This document shows positions 7,839-16,449 of a DNA stretch of 51,647 nt, piece by piece. Both the position numbers and the translations under genes were made by a program. The DNA lies in contig LNDT01000007.1 of the NCBI GenBank assembly GCA_001464715.1, positions 1-51,647 of the forward strand, given 5' to 3'. The DNA comes from Bdellovibrionales bacterium Ga0074137. GTDB lineage: Bacteria > Bdellovibrionota > Bdellovibrionia > Bdellovibrionales > JAMPXM01. Below the pieces are notes generated by a model that saw only the letters and a list, made by a program, of their open reading frames with translations, was not told the origin of the DNA and ran no database searches. Positions within the stretch are counted from its first letter, which is position 1. Each line of letters opens with the position of its first letter.

Positions 7839-10270
7839 TGGACTCAAACTATGTTCGAAACCTGGCTTCGTTAGCGGCGCTGGCATTTGTTGCTGCCGCT
7901 TCATTCACGACTGAAAGTTTCGCCCTGATCCGTCCGTCGGGAAGAATTTCCATCAAGACGACGCAGAGTACTTTACAGGCGATCAACGCGCAGCCGACCC
8001 TTCACTGCAATCTACCGGGTGCACCTCCGGGTTCTTGCTGGACGAAGGCGAAATATATCGAACACGCCAGGCAACAGGGCTGGATCGATAGCAACAATCA
8101 AATCGTCGATCGCAATCAAGGTGAAGTCGCTGTCACTGGCGGTGATTTCATCATGGTTCCGGGCGGACAATGGAATGTCGATTTCGTAAGGCCCCCGACG
8201 GCACCCCAAAACCAAAATACGCCGACACCGCGGGGATCTGAAAAACGCTTTGCCCTTGGGCTTCAATCGACGATCAAGGATCCTTCGACCGGTGGCGACC
8301 TCACCATTGATGGAGCGACAAAGGCAGGGCGAGACTTTGCTCGAAGAGCGGCCGAAGAACGTGCGCAAGCGGCAATGATCGCCGGCGTCACAGCGACCCA
8401 CGCTCAGAGTTTTGTTGAAAAAGAGCGGCAGTTCGATCAACAGCGCGAGCGTTTTCAAAACCATTTGCAACAAGCAAATGCCGAATCTCAACGTCAGCTT
8501 GAAGAGTTGAGGCAGTACACGGCGCAAGTTAACGCAGCCTCGGCCGAAAGTCGGACTCAGGGATTAGCTCTGGCGGCGAGCGGACTTCTCTCTTCAGGCC
8601 TACTGACGTCCGAAGAACGAGCCGCATTTGCTGAAGCCGAGAAGCTGGTAGCTTCCGATTTGCGTTCGGCTGAGTACAGCTTGGACGAAGTTGGCGCACA
8701 GATTCTTGAACGAGATTTCGAGAAGCAGATGGCGGCGGGCCAGTTTCAGGCCGCCGCAAAAACGCTTGAAATTCTCGACAACGCAACCGTCGACGGCCAG
8801 CCACGCCTATCGAAGACGACAAGCCAGTACACAAATCCGTCTGGAATAATGAAAGTTGGCGGAATTTTTGATCAGCGGGCGCTGCAAGTTTCTACAGCTT
8901 CCGAAGAAGGACAGATCGTTCGGCGAATGATGAATCGCTACCAAGCGATGTGGGCCGAAAGCAATGGTCTAATGGTGCTCCCATCTGAGGATCAAGCCCG
9001 GTACATGCTTGGCGCGGTCGCACTGTCGGTCGGGGAAGGCGTCTTAGCCAATGGCGATAGTCTTCGTGGCGCGGCGATGCTCGAATTGTCCGAGGTCATG
9101 ATTGAATCCGTGATGGGTTTCGGCGTTGGATTCGGGAAAAGCGTCGAGGATCTGGTTCAAGCGGTCCCAGAGATTGCGAAGCTTGTAGGTCGGGGCGCCG
9201 GAGCCGTGTGGAATGATCCCGCTTCCGCCTGGGAAGCCACTCTCACTTTTGCCACGAATCTAGATGAAGTCGGCGCAGCGCTTCTGCTGGCTGTGAACGA
9301 AGACTACAAAGTTCTCAAGAAAGGTTCGCCTTACGAGCGCGGCGAACTCGCCGGTCGCTATGCCATCGATATTGTTTCGTTAGTTGCGTCTGGTGGAACC
9401 GTTTCTGCCATCAAGCGATTTGGTGCGCTTACAGACGTCGGTGAATCTCTACAGGCTGCTGCGAAAGCGACGAAAGCCGGCGAGGCAATCTCACGTGCCA
9501 CTCAAAATAGTGCCGATATTGCGAAAGCAGCTGAGCGTGTTTCTTATCAAGCCGTCAAAGGAACTTTTGAGAAGCTCGATGTGATGCCGGAGCCCGCGCG
9601 TTTAGCACTTTCGTTGGGTGCTCGCAAGAATCCACAACTCGTGGCGGATATTGCCGTGGCCTATACGAGCGCCGTCCGAAATGGACTGAAGCACACGGCA
9701 GACTATGTGACAAATCTTGCGACGACGGATGGCAAAGGAACGATTCCAAAGGACATAGCGCGCGCGGTGAAGTTTCATAAAGCGGCAATGGTCGAAATGA
9801 AGACGATACCAAGAGCGAGCTACGACGGAAACTTTAGCAGAGCCATAAAAAAAACATATGTGGAAAACGGGGTGGTCAAGACCAATGAAGCCTCTGATGT
9901 GTTTTCCACCAACCGTGGGAACCTCGGAGCCGATCACCGGATCACAGGCAATGGCAACCAAGCTATCTACATGACCGAGGGAACCTTAGACACGACGATA
10001 TCCATCCTTGCTAGAGAGGCAAGAGATGAAGTGGGAAACTTGATCTTTCAAGAAAAGAGGTTCAAAGTAGACAATCTGTTGGACCTTCGGAATGCTGAAG
10101 TTCGAAATCGTTTTGAAATACTTGAGCCCGGCCTAGATTTCACCGGCGAGTATTATGGCGATACTCAGATTATCGGGCACGCAGCAAGAAGTTCTGGATT
10201 TGACGGCGTCCTGTACTTCTCGGCGAAAGACGTCGATAGCCCAATTACGAACCTAGTTCTCTTTCAGTAG
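7838..10270 (+). CDS. Exported polymorphic-toxin-like protein with RES-like C-terminus
   Basis: An 810-residue protein with a signal peptide (residues about 1-29, cleavage near ESFA/L). A small Cys-containing N-domain (HCNLPGAPPGSCW) is followed by a Pro-rich linker and coiled coil at about 165-235. Helical regions run to about 400. Residues about 415-560 form a Gly/Ala-rich pre-toxin-like region including ERGELAGRYAIDIVSLVASG. The last 165 residues resemble a RES domain: GADHRITGNGNQAIYMTEG, then VDNLLDLRN, then GFDGVLYFSAKD and a terminal NLVLF. Candidate key residues are Arg700, Tyr711, Glu714 or Glu727, and Ser795. RES proteins degrade NAD+. The usual Glu spacing is not exact, so an ADP-ribosyltransferase-like variant is possible. 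It overlaps the previous gene by one base. Confidence 0.7.
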   Translation: MDSNYVRNLASLAALAFVAAASFTTESFALIRPSGRISIKTTQSTLQAINAQPTLHCNLPGAPPGSCWTKAKYIEHARQQGWIDSNNQIVDRNQGEVAVTGGDFIMVPGGQWNVDFVRPPTAPQNQNTPTPRGSEKRFALGLQSTIKDPSTGGDLTIDGATKAGRDFARRAAEERAQAAMIAGVTATHAQSFVEKERQFDQQRERFQNHLQQANAESQRQLEELRQYTAQVNAASAESRTQGLALAASGLLSSGLLTSEERAAFAEAEKLVASDLRSAEYSLDEVGAQILERDFEKQMAAGQFQAAAKTLEILDNATVDGQPRLSKTTSQYTNPSGIMKVGGIFDQRALQVSTASEEGQIVRRMMNRYQAMWAESNGLMVLPSEDQARYMLGAVALSVGEGVLANGDSLRGAAMLELSEVMIESVMGFGVGFGKSVEDLVQAVPEIAKLVGRGAGAVWNDPASAWEATLTFATNLDEVGAALLLAVNEDYKVLKKGSPYERGELAGRYAIDIVSLVASGGTVSAIKRFGALTDVGESLQAAAKATKAGEAISRATQNSADIAKAAERVSYQAVKGTFEKLDVMPEPARLALSLGARKNPQLVADIAVAYTSAVRNGLKHTADYVTNLATTDGKGTIPKDIARAVKFHKAAMVEMKTIPRASYDGNFSRAIKKTYVENGVVKTNEASDVFSTNRGNLGADHRITGNGNQAIYMTEGTLDTTISILAREARDEVGNLIFQEKRFKVDNLLDLRNAEVRNRFEILEPGLDFTGEYYGDTQIIGHAARSSGFDGVLYFSAKDVDSPITNLVLFQ

Positions 10271-10286
10271 AGGCGTTGAGGTGTAA

Positions 10287-10853
10287 ATGACTGAGTTCAA
10301 TAAGAGCGTTCTTGAAATTGCCGACTCGGATTTTAATCAGCTTAAATCACTATTGGACGAAATGAGAATCCTCGTCGAAGCGTCGAATTTATCGGTTCAA
10401 GGTCCGCCTCGAGAGAGGTACTTTGCGTCCAAGAAGGCTGTGGTCGATTTACTAATATCGCTTTCTTCTGCTGGCATACATCCATTGGCAGCGGTTATCA
10501 GTAGGTCACTGCTAAATCCGGTGACCGATGAAGTTCTGAACATGTTCAACCAATTGCCAAACATTTTGCAGACCGATTCCAGATACCGGATGACTGCGCT
10601 CGAAGGACGACTTTACGGCGTGATGGATTGGCCGTTTTGCTTCCGTATGGAATTTAGCATCCCGGTTTCAATGTGGTCCGAGCTTGCCGAACAGGGGCGT
10701 GAGCTGGTCTTGAAATTTCTTGAGACGGGAAGCGAGACGGATCCAGATTACCTAGCATTGAAAGCCAAGTTCGATCCCGTATTCTTTGCCGAGCGCGACC
10801 GTTTGATGAAGTTGCCTGTGGGAAAAAAGCTCTACGACCATCAGTTTCGCTAA
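10287..10853 (+). CDS. Small cytosolic protein, candidate immunity protein
   Basis: A 188-residue protein that starts 16 bases after the toxin-like gene, with GAGGTG about five bases before the ATG. Unlike every other product of the operon it has no signal peptide, lipobox or membrane segment. It is predicted by eye to be helical with an acidic N-terminal half (VLEIADSDFNQLKSLLDE) and an aromatic centre (MDWPFCFRMEF). No family is recognised. Position directly after an exported protein with a toxin-like C-terminus, small size and cytosolic character are the usual marks of an immunity protein. The function is inferred from context only. Confidence 0.7.
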   Translation: MTEFNKSVLEIADSDFNQLKSLLDEMRILVEASNLSVQGPPRERYFASKKAVVDLLISLSSAGIHPLAAVISRSLLNPVTDEVLNMFNQLPNILQTDSRYRMTALEGRLYGVMDWPFCFRMEFSIPVSMWSELAEQGRELVLKFLETGSETDPDYLALKAKFDPVFFAERDRLMKLPVGKKLYDHQFR

Positions 10854-10921
10854 GAGTTTCGCAATCCGACGAAGGTCGTGGTTTAGAGAAACGGAAGACA
10901 GACCGATTCGTAAAGAACCCT

Positions 10922-11746
10922 TTGCGAAAGCTTACAACAATGACCGGGTGGACTCCGCAACTTGCAGCACTCGCGCATTTGCGAAAAAAACAAAGCCATC
11001 ATCTCAATCAGCCCATTGGCCACATGCTGGGTGTGATGGTGATTCTTGGCTTTTCGGTCTTTCAATTTGGGTTTCAAAATACGATGGGCGCCAGTGTTGT
11101 GATCGCCTTTCTCACCTTCAATTTCGTAAATCGCGAGCGGTTTAAGTCTTGGACCAACTGGAGTAAATCGCAAAGCCAAATGTCTGCGAAGGCCTCTCAG
11201 ATGGAAGAACGAATTCTTCAAAGTGTAGCCGCCTCCGTCGATCCACTTCTACGCGTGAAAATGAGTACACCCGACATCACCTGGCCGTTAAAGAATTCAA
11301 ATCTCATCCCATCAAAAATAGACTACATTCACCGAACGCGGTGCCTGACTGGAGTCGCAACGGCTGTCGACACAAAAACTGAGATTGCATTTTGTGTTAC
11401 CTACATCGAAGCCGGCCACACAACGACGTATAAAGACTCGAAGCTCCGCACCAAAATAGTTCAACAGCCTGTTTTTGAAGGCCTATTTTTTGTCGCCGAC
11501 TCTCCTCAAACGAACGAGGCGGAACTGAATTTGGCTAAACGCTATCCAAAACTTCCATTCACGATCTCACTTAAAGACCAAACAGCCGTGATGCTGATAC
11601 CGATGGAAACTAATCCGTTCGTGATTCGAGATAACCCCGATCTTTGGCCGAGTGAACTTGATCGATTGCGAGATCTTTCGGAACTGACGTTGAACTTTCT
11701 TCGAGCGATCGCAGGCCCTGTGTTTTCAACTAATGAGGCCGCGTGA
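10922..11746 (+). CDS. DUF3137-family membrane protein
   Basis: A 274-residue protein in the frame starting with TTG at 10922; an ATG at 10940 is an equally possible start, and neither has a strong ribosome-binding site. It has two hydrophobic segments (about residues 33-65: MLGVMVILGFSVFQFGF and MGASVVIAFLTFNFV), then a coiled stretch and a soluble domain. Features recall DUF3137: a central TEIAFCVTYIEAGH strand and the motif PVFEGLFFVAD followed by a late LKDQTAVMLIPM. The family has no known biochemical function; members are often annotated as galanin-like by mistake. It is coupled to the next gene by a one-base stop/start overlap (TGATG). Confidence 0.7.
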   Translation: MRKLTTMTGWTPQLAALAHLRKKQSHHLNQPIGHMLGVMVILGFSVFQFGFQNTMGASVVIAFLTFNFVNRERFKSWTNWSKSQSQMSAKASQMEERILQSVAASVDPLLRVKMSTPDITWPLKNSNLIPSKIDYIHRTRCLTGVATAVDTKTEIAFCVTYIEAGHTTTYKDSKLRTKIVQQPVFEGLFFVADSPQTNEAELNLAKRYPKLPFTISLKDQTAVMLIPMETNPFVIRDNPDLWPSELDRLRDLSELTLNFLRAIAGPVFSTNEAA

Positions 11747-12204
11747 TGAACGCTCAGGATGAGTCGCTTTTAATTTTGTCGGGAATCGGATTCGTGAGCA
11801 GCGTTTTGACGTTTTTTATTCAACGTCGCAGTGGAAAATCAAGAGCCCTTGCCACCGTTTTTTCAATTTGGATTTTCGGTGGCACGCTGGCCGCTGGAGT
11901 CCTTTTGGGTTTTGTTCCCTTCTCAAGCCATTCCATTGGCCTAGAGCGCTTCGTTGTCCCCTTCGTCATAATGATTGGGACGGCCGTGGTCTCGTCAGTG
12001 GTGGGCCTTCTTGTGCATCTCATCGATCATCGCAAGGTTGAATCTGCCGAGACTTTACCGCCCGAGGTTCGGGATCTTCTTCGAGATATCGAGTATCGAC
12101 AAAACGATTCCTCTATGAGCCCGCCCTCACCGAAGCCGGCGCCAAGCGGACTGCCCGCCTGGAAACAATTCGCCATCGAAAATGCGAGACGAGCCCAGAA
12201 TTAA
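11746..12204 (+). CDS. Small membrane protein of unknown function
   Basis: A 152-residue protein. I start it at ATG 11746, which shares its A with the TGA stop of the DUF3137 gene; an in-frame GTG lies one codon earlier. Three hydrophobic segments occupy about residues 6-25, 37-60 and 70-93 (VPFVIMIGTAVVSSVVGLLV). A charged cytoplasmic tail with a Pro-rich linker (SPPSPKPAPSGLP) and a short helix WKQFAIENARRAQ follow. No family recognised. Translational coupling to the DUF3137 protein suggests that they act together in the inner membrane. Confidence 0.68.
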   Translation: MNAQDESLLILSGIGFVSSVLTFFIQRRSGKSRALATVFSIWIFGGTLAAGVLLGFVPFSSHSIGLERFVVPFVIMIGTAVVSSVVGLLVHLIDHRKVESAETLPPEVRDLLRDIEYRQNDSSMSPPSPKPAPSGLPAWKQFAIENARRAQN

Positions 12205-12212
12205 ACGATTCC

Positions 12213-13028
12213 CTATTTTGACGTCTGTGAATCGCGCTCGCACTGCGATTTATCGCTCTCGACGATCTTAACGCCCGGCAAAGTCTTTTCCTCGTAGTTC
12301 GTAGCTACAGGATACATGACGATGTGCTTGTCGACGGAGGCGTCGCAGCTTTGCTTCTCATCGTACCGACGGACAGCGCGCACGTTACCGTTGATTGACC
12401 TTGGCATGCAGTCGTAATGGTACTCGGCGAACACGACGTTGGGACCATTGGCCATTTCGAAAGTCAAAAGAGCTGTCGCAAGGTCGCCGCTCACGTCGAC
12501 ATAACTCTTACCATCGCCGTGGATGGGCGTAAGCTTTGAGAATGGAATTATCGCATCTGCCATTCGTGCCACAAGGCTCGGTTTTTTTGGTGCTCCCGAC
12601 AAAATATGATCACAAGAAGTTTCGTTGAATAGAAAAACTGATTTAAATTCACGAGGCTTCGGTAAGTGCAGCCGAAATTGCACATGCGGTGACTTCACTG
12701 TTTCGATTCCATCCGATGTCACTCTCCCTTGGCAGTCCTTTCGGATCACTCGTTGAAAGTGGCGCTCGACGTTGTACGTTTGAGCGCTTGCCACGACCGC
12801 CGCGGTCGACGAATTGTAGCTTTCCATCAGGGTGCGGCAGACATGGTCTTTTGTTTCTGTCTTGGGAGGCTCGAGCTGGTCGGAACTAGGTACGGCCGAG
12901 GCCACTGGAGCCGGCGACGCGGCTTTACGAGCCAATTCATCTTCGATGCGTGGGCCGCACGCAGAAAGCACTCCTAAAACCGAAGCCGCACCTAAGATAA
13001 GGGCTGTTGTGATCCTAATTTTAAGCAT
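12213..13028 (-). CDS. Lipoprotein of unknown function
   Basis: A 271-residue protein with a type II signal peptide and lipobox LSAC (Cys at about residue 24). The ATG is preceded by AGGAG about eight bases upstream, fixing the start. The mature chain begins with an Ala/Pro/Ser-rich linker. It contains further Cys residues (HVCRTLM, KDCQGRV, TSCDHIL, YDCMPRS, QSCDASV, SQCERD) spaced along a probably beta-rich domain, so several disulfides are likely. No family recognised. It converges with the small membrane protein gene; only eight bases separate the stops. The upstream spacer (13029-13199) should hold its promoter, though no clear boxes were seen. Confidence 0.75.
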   Translation of the reverse strand: MLKIRITTALILGAASVLGVLSACGPRIEDELARKAASPAPVASAVPSSDQLEPPKTETKDHVCRTLMESYNSSTAAVVASAQTYNVERHFQRVIRKDCQGRVTSDGIETVKSPHVQFRLHLPKPREFKSVFLFNETSCDHILSGAPKKPSLVARMADAIIPFSKLTPIHGDGKSYVDVSGDLATALLTFEMANGPNVVFAEYHYDCMPRSINGNVRAVRRYDEKQSCDASVDKHIVMYPVATNYEEKTLPGVKIVESDKSQCERDSQTSK

Positions 13029-13199
13029 TGCAAAATCTCCTCTGCCATCGACGCTTTATGGCACTCTGGCTGCGTTTCCGTCACGCCAGTCACTCTTTAT
13101 GCGTTCCCAGAGAGGAACACAGAAACGAACATGGAATTGCCTCAATTGACGGAGCAGAATTTAGGCCGCGCGCAGCGCACGTGGACAACGGCGCTAAAA

Positions 13200-14567
13200 T
13201 TAATTTTCAAAAGGCCACCGACGCTCAAACAAGTAAGTCTGCCCGCTCTGTTTTAACTCAAACTGGTCGACGGCGGCGGAGGCCGAAGGAATAAATACGA
13301 CGTCAACTTTGGCATCAGGCACCGCGTACTCAAACTGTGATTTCGCAAATAGCCGCAGTTGACTTTGGCCTTCGGGCACTACGCCAAGTTGACCGTTTCG
13401 CAAAATGATCTCTGCCTTTAGGCCGATGGCCGCCGACTCGAATTTTCCAACCAGCTTTCCTGCAACTGCAGCGCTAACAGATTGGAATTTCGGAATTTCG
13501 CAAGCGACGCCGAACACCGGCTCCAAGACACAGACTGGGACGAGATCAGTGTTGGATAGAACGATGGCGCCAAGCTTTTCTGTTTTATCGAACATCAGAT
13601 CAGCTCGGTACCCACCTGTAGCGCCAGCATGTTCAATCACGTTGTAGCGCCCAAAAGACCGAGACTCCCACCCAAGACCAACAGTCCGCGGTTTGGAAGC
13701 GGTCGCAAAAAGCTGCGCCTGGGCAAGATTCATCGCGCGACCGATCAAGCTTGAATCAGCATTCATATTAAATTCTAAGTATCGCAAAAGGTCTCGAGCC
13801 GAGGCTTTCAAAGCACCGGCTCCATCCAAAACATTGAGATCCCAAAACGGCACGAGCGAGAAAAAGGTGTCATAACCTTGAGCAAAATTCGGTTGCACGG
13901 CTGGATCAACTCGCGTCTTTGTTTCCCGAAGACCCAACGGCTTTAACAGATTCGTTTCGAGGTAGTCTGCGTACGATAGGCCATTAATTTTTTCAGCCAG
14001 AATGTAACCCAAAACGCCAAGGCCCACGTTCGAATACGCATGCGGGTAAGGCCCAGGCGATGCCGCTTTGTAGTTTTTAAGAAACTCCGTCAATAAAACG
14101 GCGTCGTAGTTCTTGTAGGGATTTTCCGGGTCCGTCATGACAAAATTTGACGGCATTCGCGGAAGGCCCGAAGTGTGCGACGCTAGTTCTTGAAGCGTGA
14201 TTTTTCCGGCCTCCGTTTCCTGAAGCTCCTTCCAGAAAAGCTCGATCGGATCTTGAAGGGAAACGGTTCCCTTTTCTACTTCCAACGCTAAGAGTGTCGC
14301 GGTGTAGGTTTTGGTGATGGAGCCAATTTCAAAAAAAGTATCCGCATCAGGCTTTATCCCCGACCCTCGATTTTTTTCGCCGTAACTCCAAAAATGAATT
14401 TCATTTCCGCGAATAACACCAACGACAAGCCCCACCTGAGTTTCATTCTGAAAGTGAAGGTCAACATTGGCGTCGATTTTCTTTTTCAGGTCATCGGACC
14501 AAGAGGCCGCCGACGCCCCGTCAGAAAAAGAAAAGACGGCCGCGGTACGGGACCATGGGCGAGTCAA
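13200..14567 (-). CDS. Serine hydrolase, beta-lactamase / DD-peptidase fold (class C type)
   Basis: A 455-residue protein of the class C beta-lactamase, DD-carboxypeptidase and esterase superfamily. The catalytic motifs are present: S83-I-T-K86 (SxxK), Y178-S179-N180 (YxN) and a late H-A-G motif in EHAGATGG. A C-terminal beta domain of about 100 residues follows. The substrate may be peptidoglycan peptides, D-amino-acid peptides or esters; sequence alone does not favour an antibiotic. The only in-frame start is TTG at 14567, since a stop lies 12 codons upstream. The N-terminus (RTAAVFSFSDGASAAS) is a poor signal peptide, odd for a usually periplasmic enzyme. A sequencing or natural frameshift at the start is possible. 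Confidence 0.82.
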   Translation of the reverse strand: MTRPWSRTAAVFSFSDGASAASWSDDLKKKIDANVDLHFQNETQVGLVVGVIRGNEIHFWSYGEKNRGSGIKPDADTFFEIGSITKTYTATLLALEVEKGTVSLQDPIELFWKELQETEAGKITLQELASHTSGLPRMPSNFVMTDPENPYKNYDAVLLTEFLKNYKAASPGPYPHAYSNVGLGVLGYILAEKINGLSYADYLETNLLKPLGLRETKTRVDPAVQPNFAQGYDTFFSLVPFWDLNVLDGAGALKASARDLLRYLEFNMNADSSLIGRAMNLAQAQLFATASKPRTVGLGWESRSFGRYNVIEHAGATGGYRADLMFDKTEKLGAIVLSNTDLVPVCVLEPVFGVACEIPKFQSVSAAVAGKLVGKFESAAIGLKAEIILRNGQLGVVPEGQSQLRLFAKSQFEYAVPDAKVDVVFIPSASAAVDQFELKQSGQTYLFERRWPFEN

Positions 14568-14705
14568 CGAGCAGCGTTTTGACTCAAAATGATTGCCTCA
14601 ACGTGATGAGCCGCTGCCACCTTCTCGCCTTACGCCTGCTCAATAATATCTTCACACCTTCTTATCTTAGCTCCACATCAACACCACGTTACAATTATCA
14701 GATAA

Positions 14706-16313
14706 ATGGCGAAGTATCAGGCAGCGATTCATCCAGAGGAAGAAAATCGGGTTCAAGCCCTTCGAGCTTTGAACATTCTTGATTCTTTGCCTCAGGCAGA
14801 GTTCGACGAAATAACTTTTCTCGCTTCAAAAATTTGCGACACTCCCGTGGCTCTTGTATCTTTGGTCGACCGGGACCGACAGTGGTTTAAATCGAAGACC
14901 GGAACAAGCCTCAATGAAACGGGGCGAGACATCGCCTTTTGCGCTCACGCCATTCTTCAAGACGAGATTTTCATCGTGCCAGACGCGACCGTTGACGACC
15001 GGTTTAAGACAAACCCCCTCGTCACAGGCGAGGCGAACGTAGAATTCTATGCCGGCGTTCCGCTTCTAGACCCGAACTTGGGTTTACCGATTGGTACACT
15101 TTGTGTGATCGATAACCGGCCCCGAGATCTATCTGAGGAGCAGCTCAAAGCCCTTCGGTTTTTGAAAAACCAGGTGGAACGTTTGTTATCTCTGCAAATG
15201 CAGAACGCAAAGCTCGCTCGACTGCAGCGGCAACTTGAAGAAGCCCAGCGGTCGACGAAACTTGGCCACTGGAGTTATGATTTAAAATCGAAAAAAATCG
15301 AGTGCTCAAAACAAATGCTGGAATTCCTACCGCCCTTTCGCAGTGGCTACTTTATCAGCCTCGATGAGTTTTCATCCAACATCCATCCCGACGACATTCA
15401 GCACTGGAAGTCGATGTTTACTGAGGTTCTTTCGGGTAGCGAACCGACGCCCTTCCGCTTGCGCCGCGTCCACGGCGACAAACTCATTTGGATCGAGACT
15501 CGGCTCAAGGGTGTGATGGATAGCTTAGGACACATCACGAAAGTCGCAGGCACCTCCCAAGACATCACGGAAAATGTTTGTCTTGAGGAGCAGCTTGAAA
15601 AAAAACGAATCATCGCGATTCAACATTCAAAGTTAGCGACTCTGGGCGAGATGTCCGCAGGAGTCGCGCACGAAATCAATAATCCTCTGGCCATTCTCTC
15701 AGGCACGATCGCACTGTTGAAAAAAATGAACGACGACCCGAAAAAACTTGAACTTAAATTGGACATAATGGCCCGCGCCGTCGAGCGCGTTTCAAAAATC
15801 GTGCGAGGACTTCAAAAGTTTTCAAGATCGGCCGAGGATCTCCCCCGAGAAGCAGCGAAAATTTCCGACATCGTTTCGGAAACTTCAGTTCTTACGGAAA
15901 CATTGTCGAAACGACACACAGTGACAGTCGAATTTGACCTCCAAACAGATGCAAAAGTGGAATGCAACGCGATCGAGATCGAACAAGTTCTCATCAACGT
16001 CATCGGGAATGCCATTGAAGCTGCAAAAGACAGCGTCGAAAAAAATGTGATCGTCCAGGTCTTCGATAATGGTGCGGACATCGTTTTGCGCGTCATCGAT
16101 TCGGGCCCCGGGGTTTCTCCTCACGTTGAAGGGAAATTGTTTGAACCCTTCTTTACAACGAAGCCCGTCGGCGAAGGCACGGGGCTCGGTCTTTCGATCT
16201 CGAAGGGGATTTTAGAGAGTCATGGAGCTACGATTTTCCTCAATCGCTCGGTCCCAGGGACTTGCTTTGAAATCCGTTTTTTAGCCGCATGCCACAGCCA
16301 AGGCGTCGCTTAG
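14706..16313 (+). CDS. Soluble GAF-PAS sensor histidine kinase
   Basis: A 535-residue kinase without membrane segments. A GAF domain covers about residues 20-165 (VALVSLVDRDRQWFKS, GVPLLDPNLGLPIGTLCVID). A PAS domain of the PAS_3 type covers about 183-295 (HPDDIQHWKSMF, KVAGTSQDITE). The HisKA H-box is GEMSAGVAHEINNPLA with phosphoacceptor His322. An HATPase_c domain follows, with N-box N431 to N435 (NVIGNAIEAA), G1 DSGPGV and G2 GEGTGLGLSISKG. It should sense a small cytosolic ligand or redox state and pass phosphate to a response regulator. No receiver gene is adjacent, so its partner is unknown. The upstream spacer (14568-14705) is divergent to the beta-lactamase-fold gene. Confidence 0.9.
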   Translation: MAKYQAAIHPEEENRVQALRALNILDSLPQAEFDEITFLASKICDTPVALVSLVDRDRQWFKSKTGTSLNETGRDIAFCAHAILQDEIFIVPDATVDDRFKTNPLVTGEANVEFYAGVPLLDPNLGLPIGTLCVIDNRPRDLSEEQLKALRFLKNQVERLLSLQMQNAKLARLQRQLEEAQRSTKLGHWSYDLKSKKIECSKQMLEFLPPFRSGYFISLDEFSSNIHPDDIQHWKSMFTEVLSGSEPTPFRLRRVHGDKLIWIETRLKGVMDSLGHITKVAGTSQDITENVCLEEQLEKKRIIAIQHSKLATLGEMSAGVAHEINNPLAILSGTIALLKKMNDDPKKLELKLDIMARAVERVSKIVRGLQKFSRSAEDLPREAAKISDIVSETSVLTETLSKRHTVTVEFDLQTDAKVECNAIEIEQVLINVIGNAIEAAKDSVEKNVIVQVFDNGADIVLRVIDSGPGVSPHVEGKLFEPFFTTKPVGEGTGLGLSISKGILESHGATIFLNRSVPGTCFEIRFLAACHSQGVA

Positions 16314-16449
16314 GCGCATCGCGTTGCCTACGAATTAAAATCAGATTGCGCACGCTTGACCTGCTGACGTCTCAGCCTCAATTTAGGGTTGAAAGCATCC
16401 AGCGAGAGCATCCGCCGAAAGCGTCAATTATCAGACCAAAGGACGAACC

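Noticed and set aside
9770-10853. Xre-RES toxin-antitoxin pair
   Set aside because: There is no Xre-type helix-turn-helix partner; the RES-like domain is the tip of a large exported protein and the following gene is not DNA-binding by eye.
13200-14567. Antibiotic-resistance beta-lactamase
   Set aside because: SxxK/YxN motifs are shared by peptidases and esterases; the long C-terminal beta domain and weak export signal do not favour a resistance enzyme.
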